Both the position numbers and the translations under genes were made by a program. Under the pieces are notes generated by a model that did not search any database, was not told where the DNA came from, and saw only the letters and a program-made list of their open reading frames with translations. DNA of 64,000 nt from Limnochordaceae bacterium. Its GTDB lineage: Bacteria; Bacillota; Limnochordia; Limnochordales; DUMU01. The stretch covers positions 62,001 through 126,000 of the forward strand of contig JADBKQ010000001.1 of NCBI GenBank assembly GCA_014896305.1. Reading direction: 5' to 3'. This document shows, piece by piece, positions 52,309 through 64,000 of the stretch; the stretch's first letter is position 1; every line of letters begins with the position of its first letter.

Positions 52309-53619
52309 CTACATTTGCGCTTGCCGCAGGGCCGCGTAGAGAGGGAATTGTTCTACCAGCTCCTCTACCCGGGCTCGGATGACGGTTAGCGCCGCCTCAT
52401 CGGCTTGCGGATCCAGGGCGGCCGTGATGAGGCTGGCGATCTCCTGCATCTCCGTAGGGCCCATCCCGCGGGTGGTCAAGGCTGGGGTTCCAAGACGGAT
52501 ACCACTGGCTACCGTGGGTTTTTCTGTGTCGAAGGGGATTGTGTTCTTGTTCACGGTGATCCCCACGGAGTCGAGCCGGGTTTCCGCCCATTTCCCGGTC
52601 AGCCCCTTGGACTTCACGTCGACTAGCACCAGGTGGTTGTCGGTGCCTCCTGAAACCAGCCGGAACCCATGGGACGCCAGCGCCTCCGCCAGCGTTGCCG
52701 CGTTCGCTACTACCCGCTCCTGGTACTCGCGAAACTCTGGGCGCAAGGCCTCCCCCAGGGCAACCGCTTTGGCCGCAATGACATGCATGAGGGGCCCGCC
52801 CTGGGTGCCAGGAAAGATTGCTTTGTCGATGACGGCTGCCCAGTCCGAATGCGTCAAGATAAGACCGCCCCTTGGACCCCGCAAAGTCTTGTGGGTGGTC
52901 GTCGTGACAAAGTGGGCGTATGGCACGGGAGATGGATGCAGGCCAACAGCTACCAGGCCGGCGATGTGAGCCATGTCTACCATCAAATAGGCCCCTACTT
53001 CGTCCGCGATTTCCCGGAAAGCCGCGAAGTCGATCAAGCGGGGATAAGCGCTCGCCCCGGCCACGATCAGTTGGGGCCGGTGTTCGTGGGCCAGGTGCCG
53101 CACCTCGGCATAGTCAATCCGCTCCGTCTCCCGGCTCACTCCGTAATGTACGAACCGAAACCATTTCCCTGACAGGTTGACTGGTGAACCATGGCTGAGG
53201 TGCCCGCCGTGGGAGAGGTTCATCCCCATCACTGTGGCCCCTGGCGTCAGAGCAGCAAAATAGACCGCCGTGTTGGCCTGCGCTCCCGAGTGCGGCTGCA
53301 CGTTCACGTGCTCTGCCCCAAATAGACGCTGGGCTCTTTCCTGAGCGAGTCGTTCCACAATGTCCACGTACTCACAGCCGCCGTAGTAGCGGTGGCCGGG
53401 ATAACCCTCCGCGTATTTGTTCGTCAGGACGGATCCTTGCGCCTCCAACACGGCCCGACTGACATGGTTCTCCGAGGCGATCATTTCCAACTTCCGGTGT
53501 TGACGGGATACCTCCTGCCGAATGGCAGCAGCCACCTCTGGATCTGCCTGCGACAACGGTTCCCAAAAATGTGCGGGCGTATGTGCCACCGCACTGGAAG
53601 ATAGAGACTGTTCACTCAA
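52309..53619 (-). CDS. glyA: Serine hydroxymethyltransferase
   Basis: PLP enzyme interconverting serine and glycine with tetrahydrofolate. Motifs are MIASENHVS, the [15 protein letters not shown] substrate loop, MVDMAHIAG, and the PLP lysine in [14 protein letters not shown] (Lys244). The start is TTG 53617-53619, with GGAGGGGAG about 10 bases upstream; the frame is open to 53691, but that part is unlike the family. With this start the protein has 436 residues, including ~15 extra N-terminal residues. It lies downstream of the TrpB2 gene, separated by a terminator-like hairpin. Confidence 0.95.
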   Translation of the reverse strand: MSEQSLSSSAVAHTPAHFWEPLSQADPEVAAAIRQEVSRQHRKLEMIASENHVSRAVLEAQGSVLTNKYAEGYPGHRYYGGCEYVDIVERLAQERAQRLFGAEHVNVQPHSGAQANTAVYFAALTPGATVMGMNLSHGGHLSHGSPVNLSGKWFRFVHYGVSRETERIDYAEVRHLAHEHRPQLIVAGASAYPRLIDFAAFREIADEVGAYLMVDMAHIAGLVAVGLHPSPVPYAHFVTTTTHKTLRGPRGGLILTHSDWAAVIDKAIFPGTQGGPLMHVIAAKAVALGEALRPEFREYQERVVANAATLAEALASHGFRLVSGGTDNHLVLVDVKSKGLTGKWAETRLDSVGITVNKNTIPFDTEKPTVASGIRLGTPALTTRGMGPTEMQEIASLITAALDPQADEAALTVIRARVEELVEQFPLYAALRQAQM

Positions 53620-53701
53620 GCTGCACCCGCTCCCCTCCGGCGGCTGCCCTGGCCTGGCAGGGTTCGCCGCTGCCTGCGGCCAGTATACCATCTAGACGGA
53701 C

Positions 53702-53737
53702 AAAACCGAACGGCCCGGGTGCTGGTGGGCACCCGGA
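53702..53737 (-). terminator. Terminator after the TrpB2 gene
   Basis: Minus strand stem CCGGGTGC / GCACCCGG with a small loop, followed after a few bases by GGTTTTG. Moderate T tract. Confidence 0.55.
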
Positions 53738-53822
53738 CCGCGCTTGCTCACGATCTCACCAACAGGGTATCCCCTTCTCCTGGCCACGCTCACTGACCGA
53801 TCCCATGGTCTCTCTCCCTACG

Positions 53823-55208
53823 TTATCGGGACGCCGGAAACTGAGCAGCCAGGCGGGCCAGGGACTCTTCAACCTTCTCTTCCGGGTATGAGTAGTTCTC
53901 CAGGCGGCCGGCAAAGTACGCTTCGTATGCCGCTAGATCGAAGTGACCATGCCCGCTCAGGTTGAACAGAATCACCCGCTCTTTTTGCTCTTCCTTAGCC
54001 GCCAGGGCTTCGTCGATTGCAGCTCGGATCGCATGGGCCGATTCCGGCGCAGGAATAATCCCTTCACTCCGGGCGAAGGTGACCGCTGCCTCAAATGTGG
54101 GCAGTTGATCCACTGCACGCGCCTCGACCAACCCGTCGGCCACCAGGCGGCTGATCAGGGGCGAGTCCCCGTGGTACCGTAATCCACCCGCATGGATTGC
54201 CGGGGGCATAAAGTCGTGGCCCAGGGTAAACATCTCCAGCATCGGCGTAAGGCCGGCTACATCCGCCAAATCGTACGTCAGCTTCCCCTTGGTCAGTGTT
54301 GGGCAGGAACTTGGTTCTACGGCAATGGCGCGCAGCGGGCGACCCGCGAACTTGTCGGCCAGGAAGGGGAAGACCAGCCCGCCAAAGTTGCTGCCGCCAC
54401 CGACACAAGCAATGACGACGTCCGGGTACTCTCCCGCCAGCTCCATTTGCTTTTTGGCTTCCTGTCCGATCACCGTCTGGTGGAGCAACACGTGGTTGAG
54501 AACACTGCCTAGTGTGTAGTTGGTATCCTTACGGCTGGCCGCTTCCTCCACTGCTTCCGAAATCGCCACACCCAGACTACCCGGTGAATTGGGATCCTTG
54601 GCCAGGATGGCACGCCCCGCCTGCGTCCGGTCACTGGGGCTGGGAATTACCTCGGCCCCCCAGGTTTGCATCATCAGCCGGCGGTAGGGTTTTTGTTCGT
54701 AACTCACCTTCACCATGTACACCCGGCATTCCAGACCAAACTGGCGGCTGGCCAAAGCCAGAGCGCTGCCCCACTGGCCGGCACCGGTCTCCGTGGTCAA
54801 ACGGCGAATCCCTGCCACCTTGTTGTAGTACGCCTGCGGCACGGCGGTGTTGGGCTTGTGGCTACCAGCTGGGCTGACTCCTTCGTACTTGTAGTAGATG
54901 TGGGCCGGTGTATCCAACGCCCGTTCCAGCCCGCGGGCCCGGTATAGCGGGCTGGGCCGCCACAGCCGGTAGACATCCAGCACGGGTTCAGGAATGGGAA
55001 TCCAACGTTCCTGGCTCACCTCTTGCTCGATCAGGGCTGGCGGGAAAATGGCGGCCAGCAGGTCCGGAGTGATTGGCTTGCCCGTAGCCGGATTGAGGGG
55101 TGGACCCGGAAGCTTGGGCATGTCGGCCTGGATGTTGTACCATGCTTGCGGGATCTCGCTCTCGTCCAGGACGAACTTGATCTGCTTCTCGTCTGCGCTC
55201 TTTCCCAT
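53823..55208 (-). CDS. TrpB2-type tryptophan synthase beta-like PLP enzyme
   Basis: PLP-dependent enzyme of the TrpB2 branch, which condenses indole with serine (or O-phosphoserine in some members) without needing TrpA. The PLP lysine is Lys118 in [19 protein letters not shown] is the phosphate-binding loop, and the N-terminal [17 protein letters not shown] is specific to this branch. Length 461 residues, longer than TrpB1 (~400). ATG 55206-55208 has AGGAG 8 bases upstream. There is no trpA or other trp gene nearby, so it may salvage indole. Confidence 0.9.
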   Translation of the reverse strand: MGKSADEKQIKFVLDESEIPQAWYNIQADMPKLPGPPLNPATGKPITPDLLAAIFPPALIEQEVSQERWIPIPEPVLDVYRLWRPSPLYRARGLERALDTPAHIYYKYEGVSPAGSHKPNTAVPQAYYNKVAGIRRLTTETGAGQWGSALALASRQFGLECRVYMVKVSYEQKPYRRLMMQTWGAEVIPSPSDRTQAGRAILAKDPNSPGSLGVAISEAVEEAASRKDTNYTLGSVLNHVLLHQTVIGQEAKKQMELAGEYPDVVIACVGGGSNFGGLVFPFLADKFAGRPLRAIAVEPSSCPTLTKGKLTYDLADVAGLTPMLEMFTLGHDFMPPAIHAGGLRYHGDSPLISRLVADGLVEARAVDQLPTFEAAVTFARSEGIIPAPESAHAIRAAIDEALAAKEEQKERVILFNLSGHGHFDLAAYEAYFAGRLENYSYPEEKVEESLARLAAQFPASR

Positions 55209-55476
55209 TCCTCTGACTCCTCTCTGCTCTTCTCTGCGGTTGACCGTGCCGGGCTCGACTCTACCGCCGCCTGACGAAGGCAGGACGGCAGCACGACTCA
55301 AGTTCTTTCGCTATTCGACCACACCAGCAAATCTCCTGCTGGCAGAGGCTGGCATCGAGCCCGCCAGGCAACCACCCCCGCATCTCCCGCTCCTGTCCCC
55401 TTTGTTCGTGCCGAAGTGCATGAGGGCTTGGTCCCTAGCATAGCGATGGAACATGCCAAGTCCGGAGGGGGCTTCT

Positions 55477-55743
55477 ATGAGCGAGCACCGGGTGGTGATG
55501 GGGATGGTTGCCTTGCGCTTGCTCTCTTCCCTCTTGGAACTGATCGGCGCTCTGCTCATGTGGCATCTGGGCACCGTGCGCGGTGCTTTTCAGGTCAACG
55601 CCATCCTCGGCCTGGTAGGGCCCACCATCTTGATCCTAGTCAGCACCCTAGGGCTGGTGGGCCTGGCCGGCCAGATTGCCCCCGCAAAACTCCTCCTCAT
55701 CGTAGCAGGGGTACTGCTCATCTTTTGGGGGGTAACCCGCTGA
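55477..55743 (+). CDS. YqhV-family (DUF2619) small membrane protein
   Basis: An 88-residue protein with three predicted helices and the family pattern ALRLLSSLLELIGALLM, NAILGLVGPTILILV and a Gly-rich final helix. In Bacillus subtilis yqhV is next to the spoIIIA operon; the biochemical role is unknown. Here it stands alone, on the opposite strand to both neighbours. ATG 55477 was chosen because GGAGGGGG lies 5 bases upstream. Its stop is 5 bases from the end of the convergent asnS. Confidence 0.8.
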   Translation: MSEHRVVMGMVALRLLSSLLELIGALLMWHLGTVRGAFQVNAILGLVGPTILILVSTLGLVGLAGQIAPAKLLLIVAGVLLIFWGVTR

Positions 55744-55748
55744 AGGGC

Positions 55749-57080
55749 CTACGGGTACAGCCGGTTGAGCAGCCGGGGGAACGGTATGGTCTCCCGCACG
55801 TGCGGCAAGCCGCAGATCCAGGCGACGGTCCGTTCGATGCCTACACCAAAACCAGAGTGAGGAACAGTGCCATACCGGCGAAGGTCCAAATACCACTTGT
55901 ACGTTTCCTTGGGGAGGCCATTCTGCTGTAGCCGTTCCTCCAACAGCTGAAGATCGTCGATCCGCTGCCCTCCCCCGGTGATCTCTCCGTAGCCTTCCGG
56001 GGCCAGCAGATCTGCGCAAAGGGCCACCTCCGGTCGCTCCGGATCAGGCTTCATGTAGAACGCCTTGGCCTGCACCGGGTAGCGATGTACGAACACCGGC
56101 CGGTCAAAGTGCTCAGCAATGAGGGTCTCGTGCGGAGCGCCCAGGTCCTCACCCCAGGGCAGCGGTTCACCCGCTGCCTGGACCATCTTGATCGCATCAT
56201 CGTAAGCTAGCCGGGGAAACGGAGGCTTCACGTTTTCCAGGGGTATCGTGTCCCGTTCGAGCACATCCCGCAGCAAGGACCCGAAGCGTTCCAGCACGCG
56301 GGCGACGACATAAGAAATCAGCTCTTCCTGCACCCGCATGTCTTCGTCCAGATCGGCAAAGGCCATCTCCGGCTCGAGCATCCAGAACTCCGTCAGGTGC
56401 CGGCGAGTCTTGGACTTTTCTGCGCGGAAAGTCGGGCCAAAGCAGTATACCTTGCCGAAGGCCATCGCTGCCGCTTCCATGTAGAGCTGGCCACTCTGCG
56501 AAAGGTAAGCCTTGGTATCGAAGTAGTTCGTCTCAAAGAGCGTGGTCGTGCCTTCCACGGCGTTCGGCGTCAAAATGGGTGCGTCGATGAGTACGAATTC
56601 GTGTTCATCGAGCCAGTCGCGAAAAGCCTTCACCACTTCGCTACGGACTCTCATGATCACCTGTTGGCGGCGGGAACGAAGCCAGAGGTGACGGTGATCC
56701 ATCAAAAACTCGATGCCATGCTCTTTGGGCGTGATGGGATAGGGCTCGGCCACCTGGATCAGCCGCAACCCGGTCAACCCCAGCTCATAGCCACCAGGAG
56801 CCCGGCTCTCCTGCCGGACCCACCCCTGGACAGTGAGAGAGCTCTCCTGAGTGACGGTATCGTAAAGGTCAAACACTTCCGGGGGCAGCTCGCTCCGGAC
56901 CATCACCGCCTGAACGATGCCGGTCCCATCTCGCACTTCGAGAAACCGGATCTTGCCGCTCGACCGTTTGTTGTAAAGCCAGCCCTGGATCTCCACCTCT
57001 TGCCCAACATGCTCGTTCAGGTGAGCAATGCGGACTACGGGAACGGATGGAGCGACTCCCTTAGCTCCTGTTTCTGCCAT
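55749..57080 (-). CDS. asnS: Asparaginyl-tRNA synthetase
   Basis: Class IIb synthetase charging tRNA-Asn. An N-terminal OB-fold anticodon-binding domain (~residues 15-110; [25 protein letters not shown]) precedes the catalytic core with DHRHLWLRS, motif 2 ([20 protein letters not shown]) and motif 3 ([15 protein letters not shown]). The asparagine type is indicated by the overall pattern and the [14 protein letters not shown] stretch. Length 443 residues. ATG 57078-57080 follows AGGAGG by 8 bases. YlbF-family and gyrase genes lie upstream on the same strand. Confidence 0.94.
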   Translation of the reverse strand: MAETGAKGVAPSVPVVRIAHLNEHVGQEVEIQGWLYNKRSSGKIRFLEVRDGTGIVQAVMVRSELPPEVFDLYDTVTQESSLTVQGWVRQESRAPGGYELGLTGLRLIQVAEPYPITPKEHGIEFLMDHRHLWLRSRRQQVIMRVRSEVVKAFRDWLDEHEFVLIDAPILTPNAVEGTTTLFETNYFDTKAYLSQSGQLYMEAAAMAFGKVYCFGPTFRAEKSKTRRHLTEFWMLEPEMAFADLDEDMRVQEELISYVVARVLERFGSLLRDVLERDTIPLENVKPPFPRLAYDDAIKMVQAAGEPLPWGEDLGAPHETLIAEHFDRPVFVHRYPVQAKAFYMKPDPERPEVALCADLLAPEGYGEITGGGQRIDDLQLLEERLQQNGLPKETYKWYLDLRRYGTVPHSGFGVGIERTVAWICGLPHVRETIPFPRLLNRLYP

Positions 57081-57162
57081 AGCTCCGGCCTCCTGTGCCA
57101 ACCGAATCTCCCCTGTCCTCTCGCGCTCCTCATCGAGAGGTGCTTATCCCGCCTGCCCGCGG

Positions 57163-57642
57163 TCAGGGCTGCCCCGGCACCCACAGCTTGGATTTGGCCA
57201 CTGTCAAATCTGGGACAGCGGTTTGTCCACCGGGAGACGACGGCATAACAGCCGCCGATTCCTGCGCTGGGGTCTGCGCAGCCTCTTCCTGAGGAGGCTG
57301 AATCCCGGCCTTCTCGTGAACGAGTCGTTGGGCCGCCAAGACCATCTCCGCAAAGCGCTCCTGCGCCAGAACTAGCTCCTGGATGTAAGGGTTGTACATC
57401 GCCAGCCGAAACATCTCATCGACCGACTTGCGCTGCTCATCGGTGACGGTTTTCCCGGAAGTCAGCTGTTCCTGCAGCTGTTCAATTCGCCGCTGCAGAT
57501 CGTCCCACATGATGCGAGCTGCTTCGTGCTCCTGAACTACTTTCTTCGCACGCTGCCACGCCTGATACGCCTCCGATTGGGCCAGAGCCCAGCCCAGTGC
57601 CTCTGCTGCCCGCTTGACGGCGGGCTCTAGCGCGACCTCCAT
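57163..57642 (-). CDS. YlbF/YmcA-family protein
   Basis: Cytosolic helical protein of the Com_YlbF family; in Bacillus subtilis YlbF, YmcA and YaaT form a complex that modulates RNase Y and affects competence, sporulation and biofilm. The N-terminal ~115 residues are amphipathic helices with heptad patterns (LGWALAQSEAYQAWQRAKKV, LQRRIEQLQEQL) and MYNPYIQELVLAQERF. The last ~45 residues are a Pro/Ala/Gln-rich tail. ATG 57640-57642 follows GAGGTG by 6 bases. Length 159 residues. Confidence 0.8.
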   Translation of the reverse strand: MEVALEPAVKRAAEALGWALAQSEAYQAWQRAKKVVQEHEAARIMWDDLQRRIEQLQEQLTSGKTVTDEQRKSVDEMFRLAMYNPYIQELVLAQERFAEMVLAAQRLVHEKAGIQPPQEEAAQTPAQESAAVMPSSPGGQTAVPDLTVAKSKLWVPGQP

Positions 57643-57724
57643 TCTCCCCACCTCAGCCTCGATTTTCGCCTTTGTTTACCGCATCTGCCATCCAGGACTG
57701 ATTCATCAGGTCGGCGAGCCCTGC

Positions 57725-60193
57725 TTACCGATCGCCCGCCGGCTCATCCGCCTCGTCGTGGCTAGCCAGCAAGGCCAGAGTAACTACCTTCTCCCCTGGC
57801 GCGAGCTTCATCACCCGTACCCCCTGAGCCGCCCGCCCGTGCACAGCGATGTCTGCCACCGAGATGCGGATCATGATCCCACCCGAGCTGATGATCATGA
57901 GCTGGTCTGCTTCAGTGACCACTCGCGCTCCTATTACCGGGCCATTGCGTTCCGTGACCGTGACGGTACGAATGCCCTTACCTCCGCGGCTGGTCACCCG
58001 GTATTCCGACAGCGGTGTCCGTTTACCGAAGCCGCCTTCCGTCGCCACCAGCAGATCAGCCTGCGGCCGGAGAACCTCCATCGCCACCACCTGGTCGCCG
58101 GAGTTCAACGCAATTCCTCGCACTCCTCTGGCTGTACGGCCCATGGCACGTACCTCTTCCTCAGGAAAGCGGATCGCCTGTCCTTGCCGGGTGACCAGCA
58201 TGACCTCCTGTTTGCCATCGGTCAGACGGGCGCCGATCAGTTCGTCCCCTTCCTCCAGCGTCACCCCGATCAACCCCGCCCGAGGGCTGTCGAACTCCGA
58301 CAGGAGCGTCTTTTTGACGGTCCCTTGCCTGGTAGCCATAAAGAGATAGTGGGCGTCGTCGTACTGTCTTACCGCCACGGCCGCCTGCACCATCTCGTCC
58401 TTGTCCAGCTGAATCAGGTTGATAATGGCGATCCCACGCGCCTGTCGGCTCGCCTCCGGAATCTCATGCGCCCGCACGCGGAAGACCCGCCCACGGTTGG
58501 TGAAGAAAAGAACGTAGGCATGAGTCGTGGTGACGAAGAGCTGCTCCACGAAGTCTTCCTGCCTCGTGGAGATGGCTGCCATGCCCCGGCCTCCGCGCCT
58601 CTGCGGGCGATAGGCGGTCGTCGGCAGTCGCTTGATGTAACCCTGGTGGGTTACGGTAACAACGACCTCCTCGTTGGGAATCAAGTCTTCAGGGTCAAAC
58701 TCCCCCGACTCCACCGCCTCCCGCACGATCTCTGTACGCCGTGGATCGGCGAACTTCTCCCGGATCGCCAGCAACTCTTCCCGGATGACTCCGTCCCGCC
58801 GGAGAGGGTCGGCCAGGATCTCTTTCAGCTCAGCAATCTTGCGCAAAAGCTCCCGGTACTCGGCTTCAATCTTTTCCCGTTCCAGCCCAGTAAGACGCCG
58901 GAGCATCATGTCCAAGATGGCAACCGCCTGGACCTCCGACAGGCTGAAACGGCTCATCAACTCCGCTTTCGCCTCATCGTCCGATTTGCTCTCCCGGATG
59001 AGCCGGACGATCTCGTCGATGTGATCGAGCGCGATCCGCAAGCCCTCGAGGATGTGCGCCCGCTCTTGCGCTTTCCGCAGCCGAAAGCGGCTACGGCGAG
59101 TGATGACGTCCCGCTGGAACGAAAGATAATGCAGGCAGGCATCGCGTAGATTGAGAACCTTGGGCTGGTTATCAACGAGGGCTAGCATGATCACACCAAA
59201 CGTCTCTTCCAGGGGCGTGTGCTTGAAGAGGTTATTCAGCACGACGCGGGCGTTGGCATCCCGCCGTATCTCCACAACGATGCGCATGCCCCGTCGATCG
59301 GACTCATCCCGCAGGTCCGAGATGCCTTCCACCACATGCTGGTGAACCAGATCGGCAATCTTCTCCAAAAGGAGTCTCTTGTTGACCATATACGGGATCT
59401 CGGTGACCACGATCCGGCTGCGTCCACCCTCCATGGGCTCGATGAAGGCGCGAGCCCGCATTCGGATCCGTCCCCTACCGGTGCGATAGGCGTCGCGAAT
59501 CCCCTCCGTTCCCAGGATGAGGGCGCCGGTCGGGAAATCGGGTCCCTTCACTTTGCCCATGAGATCCTCAACCGTACTATCTGGCCGATCCAGCAGCAGG
59601 ACCAGGGCATCGATCACCTCACCCAGGTTGTGGGGAGGGATATTGGTCGCCATCCCTACGGCGATTCCGGACGCGCCATTGATTAGCAGGTTGGGCAGGC
59701 GAGCAGGCAGGACTACCGGTTGCTGCTGCGTGCCATCATAGTTGGGAATGAAATCGACGGTCTCCTCGTCGATGTCAGCCAGGAGCCGCATGGACAGGGG
59801 GGAAAGACGTGCCTCGGTATACCGCATGGCCGCAGGCGGGTCGCCATCGATGCTCCCGAAGTTGCCGTGCGCATCAATCAGGGGGTAACGGTACGAGAAA
59901 TCCTGACCCATCCGCACCATGGCATCGTAGATGGCAGCGTCCCCGTGCGGATGATACTTCCCCATCACTTCGCCGACGATGGCAGCTGATTTCCGGTGAG
60001 CCTTACTGGGATCCAGCCCCATTTCGGACATGGAGTACAAAATGCGCCGCTGTACCGGCTTGAGGCCGTCGCGCACATCGGGCAAGGCGCGGTCGACAAT
60101 CACACTCATCGCATAGTCGATGTACGAGCGTTGCATCTCCTGCTCGACATCGGTTTTTAAGATGCGACCGCCCACATCCTGTGCCTCTGCCAT
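57725..60193 (-). CDS. gyrA: DNA gyrase subunit A
   Basis: Breakage-reunion subunit of DNA gyrase. The catalytic Tyr125 is in MRYTEARLS, and the winged-helix region [12 protein letters not shown] (81-92) is the quinolone-resistance-determining region, with Ala at the position of E. coli Ser83. A long coiled coil follows, then a C-terminal beta-pinwheel with the GyrA box QRRGGRG, which separates gyrase from topoisomerase IV. Length 822 residues. GGGGGGAG precedes the ATG. It follows gyrB by 65 bases. Confidence 0.97.
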   Translation of the reverse strand: MAEAQDVGGRILKTDVEQEMQRSYIDYAMSVIVDRALPDVRDGLKPVQRRILYSMSEMGLDPSKAHRKSAAIVGEVMGKYHPHGDAAIYDAMVRMGQDFSYRYPLIDAHGNFGSIDGDPPAAMRYTEARLSPLSMRLLADIDEETVDFIPNYDGTQQQPVVLPARLPNLLINGASGIAVGMATNIPPHNLGEVIDALVLLLDRPDSTVEDLMGKVKGPDFPTGALILGTEGIRDAYRTGRGRIRMRARAFIEPMEGGRSRIVVTEIPYMVNKRLLLEKIADLVHQHVVEGISDLRDESDRRGMRIVVEIRRDANARVVLNNLFKHTPLEETFGVIMLALVDNQPKVLNLRDACLHYLSFQRDVITRRSRFRLRKAQERAHILEGLRIALDHIDEIVRLIRESKSDDEAKAELMSRFSLSEVQAVAILDMMLRRLTGLEREKIEAEYRELLRKIAELKEILADPLRRDGVIREELLAIREKFADPRRTEIVREAVESGEFDPEDLIPNEEVVVTVTHQGYIKRLPTTAYRPQRRGGRGMAAISTRQEDFVEQLFVTTTHAYVLFFTNRGRVFRVRAHEIPEASRQARGIAIINLIQLDKDEMVQAAVAVRQYDDAHYLFMATRQGTVKKTLLSEFDSPRAGLIGVTLEEGDELIGARLTDGKQEVMLVTRQGQAIRFPEEEVRAMGRTARGVRGIALNSGDQVVAMEVLRPQADLLVATEGGFGKRTPLSEYRVTSRGGKGIRTVTVTERNGPVIGARVVTEADQLMIISSGGIMIRISVADIAVHGRAAQGVRVMKLAPGEKVVTLALLASHDEADEPAGDR

Positions 60194-60258
60194 GCTCTCC
60201 CCCCATCACCTTGACATGCCTGTCTCCCCAAGAATCCTCAAGTTACCGAAGTTACCAC

Positions 60259-62208
<1,950 letters not shown>

Positions 62209-62305
62209 TCACCACAGACCGATTCGTCCTGGAAAAAGAGCACTGGCGCCGGACGGGGTGTACGATTTGCCCGTAACCCCCCCGTCCCAAACGCGCAACA
62301 TTATG

Positions 62306-62334
62306 ATGGTACCCTTTCGCCCCCAGGCTGTCAA
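62306..62334 (-). promoter_or_regulatory. Promoter of gyrB-gyrA
   Basis: Minus strand TTGACA (62329-62334), 17-base spacer, TACCAT (62306-62311). The -35 box overlaps the remB stop codon (62331-62333). Confidence 0.6.
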
Positions 62335-62651
62335 TTCAAGCGCCCGTTCGTCGCCCGCTGGGGACGGCTCCGCTCGCCGGCTTCGGCCACTGGCTCCAGC
62401 CACTCCGAATCGCCCACGACAAGGCCTCGCGCCTTTAACGTGGCCGGAGCCACGGGGCACCCATACGCCCGATCTGCCAGGATCACGTACGAGTTGATCC
62501 GCAGGGGGTCGACGATGATCAGCCGGCCCTCTGACCGCTGCCGCTGCAAATAGGCCTGTGTCTGGCTGGGCAACCGCCCCTCGTGTGCATCGATGATGGC
62601 GATCACCTCAGACAATGGCACCAGGACATCTCCGCCAAGATGAAGATACAG
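62331..62651 (-). CDS. remB: RemB-like DUF370 regulator
   Basis: Small DNA-binding regulator; in Bacillus subtilis RemB (YaaB) lies between recF and gyrB and relates to RemA, which controls biofilm matrix genes. The conserved N-terminus reads YLHLGGDVLVPLSEVIAI only if translation begins at CTG 62649-62651, with GGGGGTG about 8 bases upstream; no ATG, GTG or TTG lies between that site and this codon in frame. The downstream GTG in GDVLVPLS would remove the conserved first strand. Length 106 residues, with ~20 extra C-terminal residues. Position between recF and gyrB is fully conserved. Confidence 0.88.
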   Translation of the reverse strand: MYLHLGGDVLVPLSEVIAIIDAHEGRLPSQTQAYLQRQRSEGRLIIVDPLRINSYVILADRAYGCPVAPATLKARGLVVGDSEWLEPVAEAGERSRPQRATNGRLN

Positions 62652-62682
62652 AGTACCCCACCCCCTGTCTGTCGAATGGGGT

Positions 62683-63873
62683 CTATTCCATTCGAGGAAA
62701 TTCCATCCTGCCGTCCGTTACGCGCAAAACGAGGTCGTCTAATCCTCCCTTTGGATCGTCTGCCTGCAGGGTACGCAAAAGCTCCGGCTCTGCCGTGGTG
62801 ATCCAAACCTGAGTTGGGGACGGAATCGTCCGCAGGAACCGCTGCCTGCGGTCGGGATCCAACTCCGACAACACGTCGTCTAGCAAGAAGACCGGCCAGC
62901 GTCCCGTCTGTTGCTCCAGAAAGCAGACTTCTGCCAGTTTCAGCGCCAGTACCGCGCTGCGTTGCTGTCCCTGTGAACCAAAAGTTCGCAGGTCAACCCG
63001 GCCGCTCATGACTCGCAGATCGTCTCGCTGGGGACCTACGAGAGTCATCCCCCGTCGCCACTCCAAATCGGCAACGGCCTCCAACCTGCGCTCCAGCCAG
63101 TGCCGTAACGTTACCCAGTCCTGACTGTTTTCCACTTCCGCCACAGGTGTGGCCGCTGGCACCGCCTCCGACTCGTACGCGAGGGTGAATGGCTCCGATG
63201 AGCCAGCAATCTGCTGGTAGGCCTGGGCTGCGGCCTTCGCCAGATGAGATACGGCCCACAGACGCCGTTCCCACAAGCGAGCCGCGCTTTCCAAGAACAC
63301 GTCCGTAAACGTTTCCAGCAGCTGACTCCGGGCCCGTCCGGCCCCGGCAGCGGCTGCCTGTTGCAGGATGTGGTTTCGCTGCGCCAGCACTCTCTGATAT
63401 CGCTGCAGGTGGTGCCGGTAATACGAGCTGGCTTGAGACAAAAGCTCATCCAGGAACTGGCGCCGTTCCTGCGGACCCCCTTTGATCAAAAACAGGGTAT
63501 CGGGCGTGAACACCACGGCCGAAAAGAAGCCACGCAACTCCCGTGCAGCAACGGCCGTCGCATTCACCCGTACCTGCCGGCGGCTCGCCCCTCCTCCATC
63601 GGCGTGCGCCTGGGTTGCGATGGTGACCTCGGCCGGCCCGTCCTCTCTCTCTACTTCCAGTCTGACCCGGTAACCGCTCTGTCCCCAGCGAATCATCTCG
63701 CGATCCCGGGCGGTCCGAAAAGAGCTACCAGTCAGGCCAAGGTAGATCGCCTCCAGCAGGTTGGTCTTGCCCTGTCCGTTCTCCCCCAGGAGAACCACCC
63801 GCCGCGCATCACACGCAACGTGCAGTTGTGGGTAATTACGGAAATCCTCCAGCTGAACTTCACGTACCCGCAC
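62683..63873 (-). CDS. recF: RecF, DNA replication and repair ATPase
   Basis: SMC-like ATPase that loads RecA at gaps with RecO and RecR. Walker A GENGQGKTN is at ~30-38, the signature FGSQGQQRSAVLALKLAE near 318, and Walker B PVFLLDDVLSELD near 343. The N-terminal VREVQLEDFRNY matches the family when GTG 63871-63873 is the start, with GGGAG 5 bases upstream; a GTG at 63895-63897 is also in frame. Length 397 residues, slightly long because of Ala-rich insertions. It overlaps the S4-domain gene by 14 bases, as in the usual dnaN-yaaA-recF cluster. Confidence 0.95.
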   Translation of the reverse strand: MRVREVQLEDFRNYPQLHVACDARRVVLLGENGQGKTNLLEAIYLGLTGSSFRTARDREMIRWGQSGYRVRLEVEREDGPAEVTIATQAHADGGGASRRQVRVNATAVAARELRGFFSAVVFTPDTLFLIKGGPQERRQFLDELLSQASSYYRHHLQRYQRVLAQRNHILQQAAAAGAGRARSQLLETFTDVFLESAARLWERRLWAVSHLAKAAAQAYQQIAGSSEPFTLAYESEAVPAATPVAEVENSQDWVTLRHWLERRLEAVADLEWRRGMTLVGPQRDDLRVMSGRVDLRTFGSQGQQRSAVLALKLAEVCFLEQQTGRWPVFLLDDVLSELDPDRRQRFLRTIPSPTQVWITTAEPELLRTLQADDPKGGLDDLVLRVTDGRMEFPRME

Positions 63874-64000
63874 GGTCGCTCCCAGACTCCGCCACACAGC
63901 GATACGTCGTGGCCCCTATACGGATCTCGTCGCCCGGATGCAGTTTTCGTCCCCGGCGGTTCTCGGGTTGCCCGTTTACCTCGACTTTCTGTTGGGCAAG
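63860..64000 (-). CDS. S4-domain RNA-binding protein (YaaA/RlbA-like, partial)
   Basis: Last 46 residues of a short S4-domain protein that continues beyond the right edge. The sequence VEVNGQPENRRGRKLHPGDE is the typical S4 signature of the YaaA group, found between dnaN and recF in Bacillota. The TGA at 63860-63862 lies inside the start of recF, so the two are translationally coupled. A role in ribosome assembly has been suggested for the family. Confidence 0.88.
   Translation of the reverse strand, partial: LAQQKVEVNGQPENRRGRKLHPGDEIRIGATTYRCVAESGSDRAGT

Noticed and set aside
57614-59149. 511-codon open frame on the plus strand opposite gyrA
   Set aside because: It is an antisense shadow of a high-GC conserved gene; the translation has no domain, no ribosome-binding site and many His/Arg runs.
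57911-59953. Ala at the GyrA position equivalent to E. coli Ser83 (residue 86) as an acquired quinolone-resistance change
   Set aside because: Ala is the natural residue in several bacterial groups, so no acquired resistance can be inferred.

Overview
The window reads as a chromosomal segment of a GC-rich, deep-branching member of the Bacillota (Firmicutes). The evidence is the recF-remB-gyrB-gyrA block, GerMN next to rph and rdgB, a YlbF-family protein, a YqhV-family protein, Gx/NusG-II proteins beside apbE, and frequent GTG/TTG starts behind strong Shine-Dalgarno sequences. A PorV/FadL-type beta-barrel protein ending in Phe hints that the cell may have an outer membrane, as some deep Bacillota lineages do. 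I cannot name the genus. The replication origin probably lies just beyond the right edge, because an S4-domain gene, recF, remB, gyrB and gyrA all point left. Most genes are on the minus strand and so would run with replication. The Rnf locus runs head-on.

Layout. 1-2.9 kb: tig-clpP-clpX (protein folding and turnover). 2.9-6.7 kb: two tRNA groups flanking glgA and an ADP-dependent sugar kinase. 6.7-13 kb: a cell-envelope and RNA/nucleotide housekeeping operon (AMIN-domain amidase, GerMN protein, murD, rph, rdgB). 13-16.5 kb: an ABC-2 exporter operon with a secreted, membrane-anchored protein of unknown role. 16.5-17.7 kb: smpB and the tmRNA gene, the trans-translation pair. 17.8-23.4 kb: a 1581-residue subtilisin-like protein followed by the PorV-like barrel.

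23.5-34.6 kb is the most distinctive part. It holds a membrane-anchored double FMN-binding protein, a divergent rnfC, rnfD, an rnfG with two FMN domains, rnfE, rnfA, rnfB, apbE, a fused Gx-transporter/NusG-domain-II protein, and a second, canonical rnfC. Rex-like operator sequences precede both ends of the locus. I read it as an Rnf ion pump with an enlarged extracytoplasmic flavin chain that also carries parts typical of flavin-based extracellular electron transfer loci.

34.7-45.3 kb: secreted proteins, an M20 peptidase, a GH18-like protein lacking its catalytic Glu, an esterase, a very large secreted protein with degenerate enzyme domains, a GNAT protein and a CBM9-like protein, with three tRNAs. 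45.6-57.7 kb: serS with a second tRNA-Ser, an MFS transporter, a 2-oxoacid:ferredoxin oxidoreductase made of two fused polypeptides (alpha-beta and gamma-delta), glyA, a TrpB2-type enzyme, a YqhV-like protein, asnS and a YlbF-family protein. 57.7-64 kb: gyrA, gyrB, remB, recF and the end of an S4-domain gene.

The metabolic picture is of an organism that oxidises 2-oxoacids to reduced ferredoxin and couples ferredoxin to an ion-translocating Rnf complex, with glycogen synthesis and ADP-driven sugar phosphorylation. Strong TTGACA-type promoters are visible in front of several tRNAs, gyrB, smpB and the oxidoreductase. No CRISPR array, insertion sequence or prophage was seen.
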